The position numbers and the translations under genes were made by a program. The notes below the pieces were generated by a model. The model saw only the letters and a list, made by a program, of their open reading frames with translations. It searched no databases and was not told the DNA's origin. A stretch of DNA of 8,853 nt from CBDTYW01 sp965364735 (GTDB lineage Bacteria; Actinomycetota; Nitriliruptoria; Nitriliruptorales; Nitriliruptoraceae): NCBI GenBank assembly GCA_965364735.1, contig CBDTYW010000156.1, positions 1 to 8,853 on the forward strand, written 5' to 3'. Of this stretch, positions 6,215 through 8,853 are shown in pieces. How positions within the stretch are numbered: the stretch's first letter is position 1; every line of letters starts with the position of its first letter.

Positions 6215-6365
6215 GCGCAGGTCCGAACGTCGCTCGCCGATGACCCGCCCCCGCCGAGCGATGGATGTGTCTGCGTGGTGCAGGTTTGGACGTCGCTCGC
6301 CGAAGCCCCGCCCCCGCCGAGCGATGGATGTGTCTGCGTGGTGCAGGTTTGGACGTCGCTCGCCG
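6215..6365. repeat. Tandem array of a 63-bp palindromic repeat unit
   Basis: Two copies of a 59-bp stretch (6244-6302 and 6307-6365) are identical, at a period of 63 bp. A third partial copy (6215-6240) matches the 3' part of the unit with four differences in 26 bases and lies exactly in phase. Each full unit contains a symmetric 45-nt imperfect palindrome (6255-6299 and 6318-6362): CGAGCGA, 9 nt, CTGC-GTGGT-GCAG, 9 nt, TCGCTCG. The two 9-nt sides can form several further G-T or G-C pairs. The array ends 4 nt from the stop of the minus-strand amine oxidase and would form the 3' end of its mRNA. Identity between copies points to recent duplication. It resembles REP- or BIME-like extragenic palindromes in layout; family membership is not established. 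Confidence 0.9.
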
Positions 6366-6369
6366 GGTG

Positions 6370-7719
6370 TCAGGCGAGCGAGTCGAGGACCTCGTTGGCG
6401 GCACGGCGGCCGGAGCGGACCGCGCCGTCCATGTAGCCGTTCCAGATGCTGGAGGTCTCGGCGCCGGCCCAGTGGACGCCGCCGACGGGGGCGGTCAACG
6501 CGGGCCCGAACGACGTCCACGCCCCGGTGGTCATCGCGGCGCCGTAGCCGCCGCGCGCCCACTCGTCGTCCGCCCAGACCTTCTCGTGGTACGCGGACGG
6601 GGCTGCTGCACGGGGCCCGAACCAGCGCGCGAAGCAGTCCAGGACGACGGCCTTGCGGTCCTCCGGCGACACGTCGGCGAACCGTCGTGCGTTAGCGCCC
6701 TCGAGGAACCCCATCAACACCCCCGGCGTGCCGGCGCCTGGAGTGTTGTCGAACGCGATGCGGACCGGACCGACGTCGCTCGTCGCCTGGCCGCTCAGGC
6801 CGTCCGCGCGCCAGAACGGCTCGTCGTAGACGGCGATGCACTTCGTGACCGAGCCCATGGGCATCCGCTGGGTCAGCTGGTCGCGGTTCGCGGGAAGGCT
6901 CGGCTCGTAGGAGATCCGCGCGGCGATGGGCGGTGGGACCGCGACGATGACCTTGCGCGCCGTGACCACGTGCAGGCCCGCCACGACCCGGAGCGCGAGC
7001 CGACCCTGGTCGATCCGCGTGACCGGCGAGTCGAGCCGCACGCGGTCGCCGAGCTCTTGGGCCATGAGGATCGAGATGATCTGTGATCCACCGACGAACC
7101 GCTGTTCCTGCGCCCCGCCCGTGACGTCGAGGAGCGGCTGCAGGCCGCCCGCCGAGTTGATGTAGAACAGCGCGTGCAGCAGGGAGAGGTCCGCGCTCGG
7201 CTGCGAGAACACCGACTCGACGGCGACCTCGAGCAGCTCACGCGCCTTGGCGCTGCGCGCGTTGCGCTGGATCCACGATGCGAGCGTCTGGGCGTCGAGG
7301 TCGGCCGCGTCGGGTGCGGTCCACGGGGCCTTGACCGGGATCTTCCGTGCCAGCCTGTCGAGCCGCAGCATCGCCTGCGCGAGGTCGGCGGTGACGAGCC
7401 GTGGCAGCTTCGGGATCGTGCCGGCGTGGCGGCTCAGCCGTCCGTCGAGCTCGCTGAGGTTGTCGCCGTCGGTGTGGGTCGGGTAGCGCGAGACGCCGAG
7501 CTCGTCGGCGAGCTCGAGGATCCCGGGCTGCGTGGGGCCGACCCACTGGCCGCCGATCTCGTTGACCTGCCCGCCACCGAGGTCCACGTTCAGCGTGCGT
7601 CCGCCGACGCGGTCGCGCGCTTCGAGGACGGTCACCGAACGCCCCGCGGCAACGATCGTGCGTGCGGCGGTCAGGCCGGCGAGGCCTGCCCCGACCACCA
7701 CGACATCGACGTCAGCCAT
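6370..7719 (-). CDS. Flavin-dependent monoamine/putrescine oxidase-like enzyme
   Basis: 449 residues from the ATG at 7719; AGGGG lies 6 nt upstream, and the start is fixed by the N-terminal FAD-binding motif at residues 6-15 (VVVVGAGLAG), followed by VLEARDRVGGRT (31-42) and IGGQWVGPTQ (55-64). The sequence follows the MAO-B/putrescine oxidase family throughout: FVGGSQIIS, RMPMGSVTKCIAVYDEPFWR with the conserved flavin-contacting Lys293, and the C-terminal FAD motif VHWAGAETSSIWNGYMDGAV. The two aromatic-cage tyrosines of MAO appear kept (Tyr392 and Tyr429). The Cys that binds FAD covalently in animal MAO is Gly391, so FAD should be non-covalent, as in bacterial members. The enzyme would oxidise a primary amine with O2 to aldehyde, ammonia and H2O2 in the cytoplasm. 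No signal peptide is seen. The substrate is uncertain; the adjacent GabD2-like gene favours putrescine or a similar amine. Its start lies 49 nt inside the upstream kinase-like gene. Confidence 0.92.
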   Translation of the reverse strand: MADVDVVVVGAGLAGLTAARTIVAAGRSVTVLEARDRVGGRTLNVDLGGGQVNEIGGQWVGPTQPGILELADELGVSRYPTHTDGDNLSELDGRLSRHAGTIPKLPRLVTADLAQAMLRLDRLARKIPVKAPWTAPDAADLDAQTLASWIQRNARSAKARELLEVAVESVFSQPSADLSLLHALFYINSAGGLQPLLDVTGGAQEQRFVGGSQIISILMAQELGDRVRLDSPVTRIDQGRLALRVVAGLHVVTARKVIVAVPPPIAARISYEPSLPANRDQLTQRMPMGSVTKCIAVYDEPFWRADGLSGQATSDVGPVRIAFDNTPGAGTPGVLMGFLEGANARRFADVSPEDRKAVVLDCFARWFGPRAAAPSAYHEKVWADDEWARGGYGAAMTTGAWTSFGPALTAPVGGVHWAGAETSSIWNGYMDGAVRSGRRAANEVLDSLA

Positions 7720-8783
7720 GCGGGTCCCCTGGATCGTCCGTCCGTGCCCGCAGGACGGTAGCCCGCGACGATCGCCAGCAAGCCGGTGGCGGGGAGCGCG
7801 TTGAGGACCGCCCAGATCGTCGGGGACGACGATCCGAGGCTCACGAGCATCAGGACGAGCACGCCGACGAGGGCCGCCATCCGTTCGCGTGTGCTGGCGA
7901 CGGCACGTCCGGTCGCGGGGAGCGCGTCGCGACGTGGCGAGGGCCCGACGATCTCGGTGACCTGTCGCAGCGGCGCGACGATGCGCGGCTCGGACGGCTC
8001 GACCTGCGCTGCGACGAGGGGTTGTGGCCTGGTCGCGATGGCCTCGGCGCGCGTCGCGATCTCTTCCAGGGTGAGGTCGTCGTGGGCGATCTCCTCGAGG
8101 ACCGTGTCCGTGTCGCCGAGCCAGCCACGACACCAGCGGATCGTCTGCAGGAGCGCCCGCCGGTCGTCGTCCGCGGCGGCGGGGGTGGCGTCGCTGGCCG
8201 GCGAGACCCCCGGCGTGTGACGTCGCGCCGGTGACGTCGGCGGGGTCGCGTCGACGAGCCATGCTCCGCCATCAGCGTCCAGACACACGTTGGCCGGGGA
8301 CACGTCACCGTGGACGTGGCCGAGCACGTGCAACGACAGCAGCGACCTGGCGAGCCGGGCCACCCAGGAGGCGATCTCGGCCGGCGTCGCGCCCCGTGTC
8401 CCGAGCACGTCATGGAGGTCGCCGCTGGTGAACCGGGGATGGAGCCAGCCGATGATGCTCCCGCGGTCGTGGTCGCGCACCGCGGCGACGACCGGGCTGA
8501 TCCCGTCGAGGTCGACGTCCAGCGGGGCGTGGACCTCGACGTCGCCGACGATGTCGCGGACGAGGCGGACGACGAGATCACGAGGGTCGCCCGGGCGGGT
8601 GCACGCGAGCACGTCGGCCTCGCCGCCTGCACCGACGAGGCGCCCCAGCGAGAGCTCGGACAGCAGCACGGACGGGTGCCCGCCCGGGGCGATCGCGGCG
8701 ACGTTCGTTGCCGGCTCGGGGCGACGACGGAGGATGCGCGGCAGCGCGGGAGCGGTGTGGGACCGGTGGGATGTGCGCGTCAT
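7671..8783 (-). CDS. Protein-kinase-like (possibly pseudokinase) membrane protein
   Basis: 370 residues; AGGTGG lies 7 nt before the ATG at 8783. Kinase-fold signs in order: a glycine-rich loop-like LGRLVGAGGEADVL (~46-59); beta-3 strand VVRLV (71-75), with Arg73 where kinases have the ATP-binding Lys; a hinge-like GSIIGWLHPRFTSGDLHDVL (~108-127); helix E ending LHVLGHVHGDVSPANVCL (151-168), in which HGD replaces HRD but Asp160 and Asn165 are kept; and LVDAT (176-180) in place of DFG. A Pro/Ala/Asp-rich linker follows (~181-208), then two hydrophobic helices (~302-317 and ~322-341), giving a cytoplasmic kinase-like head anchored at the C-terminus. The short C-lobe and Lys-to-Arg change suggest weak or no phosphotransfer, so a scaffold or sensor is plausible. 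Its start overlaps the preceding stop (ATGA); its last ~16 codons overlap the amine oxidase gene. Its target is unknown. Confidence 0.75.
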   Translation of the reverse strand: MTRTSHRSHTAPALPRILRRRPEPATNVAAIAPGGHPSVLLSELSLGRLVGAGGEADVLACTRPGDPRDLVVRLVRDIVGDVEVHAPLDVDLDGISPVVAAVRDHDRGSIIGWLHPRFTSGDLHDVLGTRGATPAEIASWVARLARSLLSLHVLGHVHGDVSPANVCLDADGGAWLVDATPPTSPARRHTPGVSPASDATPAAADDDRRALLQTIRWCRGWLGDTDTVLEEIAHDDLTLEEIATRAEAIATRPQPLVAAQVEPSEPRIVAPLRQVTEIVGPSPRRDALPATGRAVASTRERMAALVGVLVLMLVSLGSSSPTIWAVLNALPATGLLAIVAGYRPAGTDGRSRGPAWLTSMSWWSGQASPA

Positions 8784-8853
8784 GGCAGCGCCACCTGGAC
8801 GAGGGACGTGGTGCCGCGGGCGATGAGCCGCCCGCGGCCGACGGGGACGTCGC
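8780..8853 (-). CDS. C-terminal end of an unidentified protein (most of gene outside window)
   Basis: On the minus strand a frame enters from the right edge and ends with TGA at 8782-8780, sharing ATGA with the kinase-like gene start. It gives 23 complete codons ending in TTSLVQVALP, with high third-position GC. The 4-nt overlap implies an operon with the kinase-like gene. The short tail (GRGRLIARGTTSLVQVALP) vaguely recalls the 'PGRA...VQVA' ends of FtsK/EccC-type ATPases, but it is far too short to assign a function. Confidence 0.5.
   Translation of the reverse strand, partial: DVPVGRGRLIARGTTSLVQVALP

Noticed and set aside
6215..6365. CRISPR array
   Set aside because: The period is a constant 63 bp with essentially no variable spacers (only 4 nt between the identical 59-bp copies), so it is a simple tandem duplication.
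6265..7086. Long plus-strand frame over the repeat array and the oxidase gene
   Set aside because: It lies antisense to a clearly recognisable flavin amine oxidase, and its repeated N-terminus is only the 63-bp DNA repeat translated.
7720..8262. N-terminal extension of the amine oxidase frame upstream of 7719
   Set aside because: The FAD-binding motif begins six residues after ATG 7719, which has a good ribosome-binding site. The upstream part is a shadow of the kinase-like gene in another frame.

Overview
The window is a GC-rich chromosomal segment with GTG/TTG starts, strong third-position GC bias and gene families typical of free-living Actinobacteria (GabD2-type dehydrogenase, ECF sigma factor, PT-linker secreted proteins, type IV pilin-like prepilin). 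An actinobacterial host is likely. A deep lineage such as Nitriliruptoria is only a guess. There are nine coding regions, two of them cut by the window edges, and no tRNA, rRNA, CRISPR array or transposase.

Left part (1-2325, + strand): the C-terminal end of a secreted protein with 18 Pro-Thr repeats and a proprotein-convertase P-domain; a membrane-anchored PQQ-like beta-propeller protein; and, after a 225-nt leader with several hairpins, a type IV prepilin. All three products are predicted to be exported or membrane-attached, so this looks like a cell-surface block.

Middle part (2326-4341, + strand): a 383-nt gap with a rare T-run, then an ECF sigma factor whose stop overlaps (ATGA) the start of an 88-aa acidic protein of unknown function. 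The small protein sits where an anti-sigma factor is often found but does not look like a zinc-binding one. A short MscS-family channel protein follows.

Right part (4342-8853): a GabD2-like succinate-semialdehyde dehydrogenase (+) converges with a minus-strand cluster. The cluster reads, in transcription order, the C-terminus of an unidentified protein, a degenerate protein-kinase-like protein with two C-terminal membrane helices, and an FAD-dependent monoamine/putrescine-oxidase-like enzyme. Neighbouring genes overlap by 4 and 49 nt. The oxidase and the dehydrogenase could serve the same route (amine to aldehyde to acid, for example putrescine through GABA to succinate). Between them lie a perfect 10-bp-stem hairpin, probably a shared terminator, and a tandem array of a 63-bp unit that folds as a symmetric 45-nt imperfect palindrome.

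I see no clearly new multi-gene defence or mobile system. The items most worth following are the 63-bp palindromic repeat, the kinase-like/amine-oxidase operon, and the sigma factor with its unusual coupled partner and unclear start.
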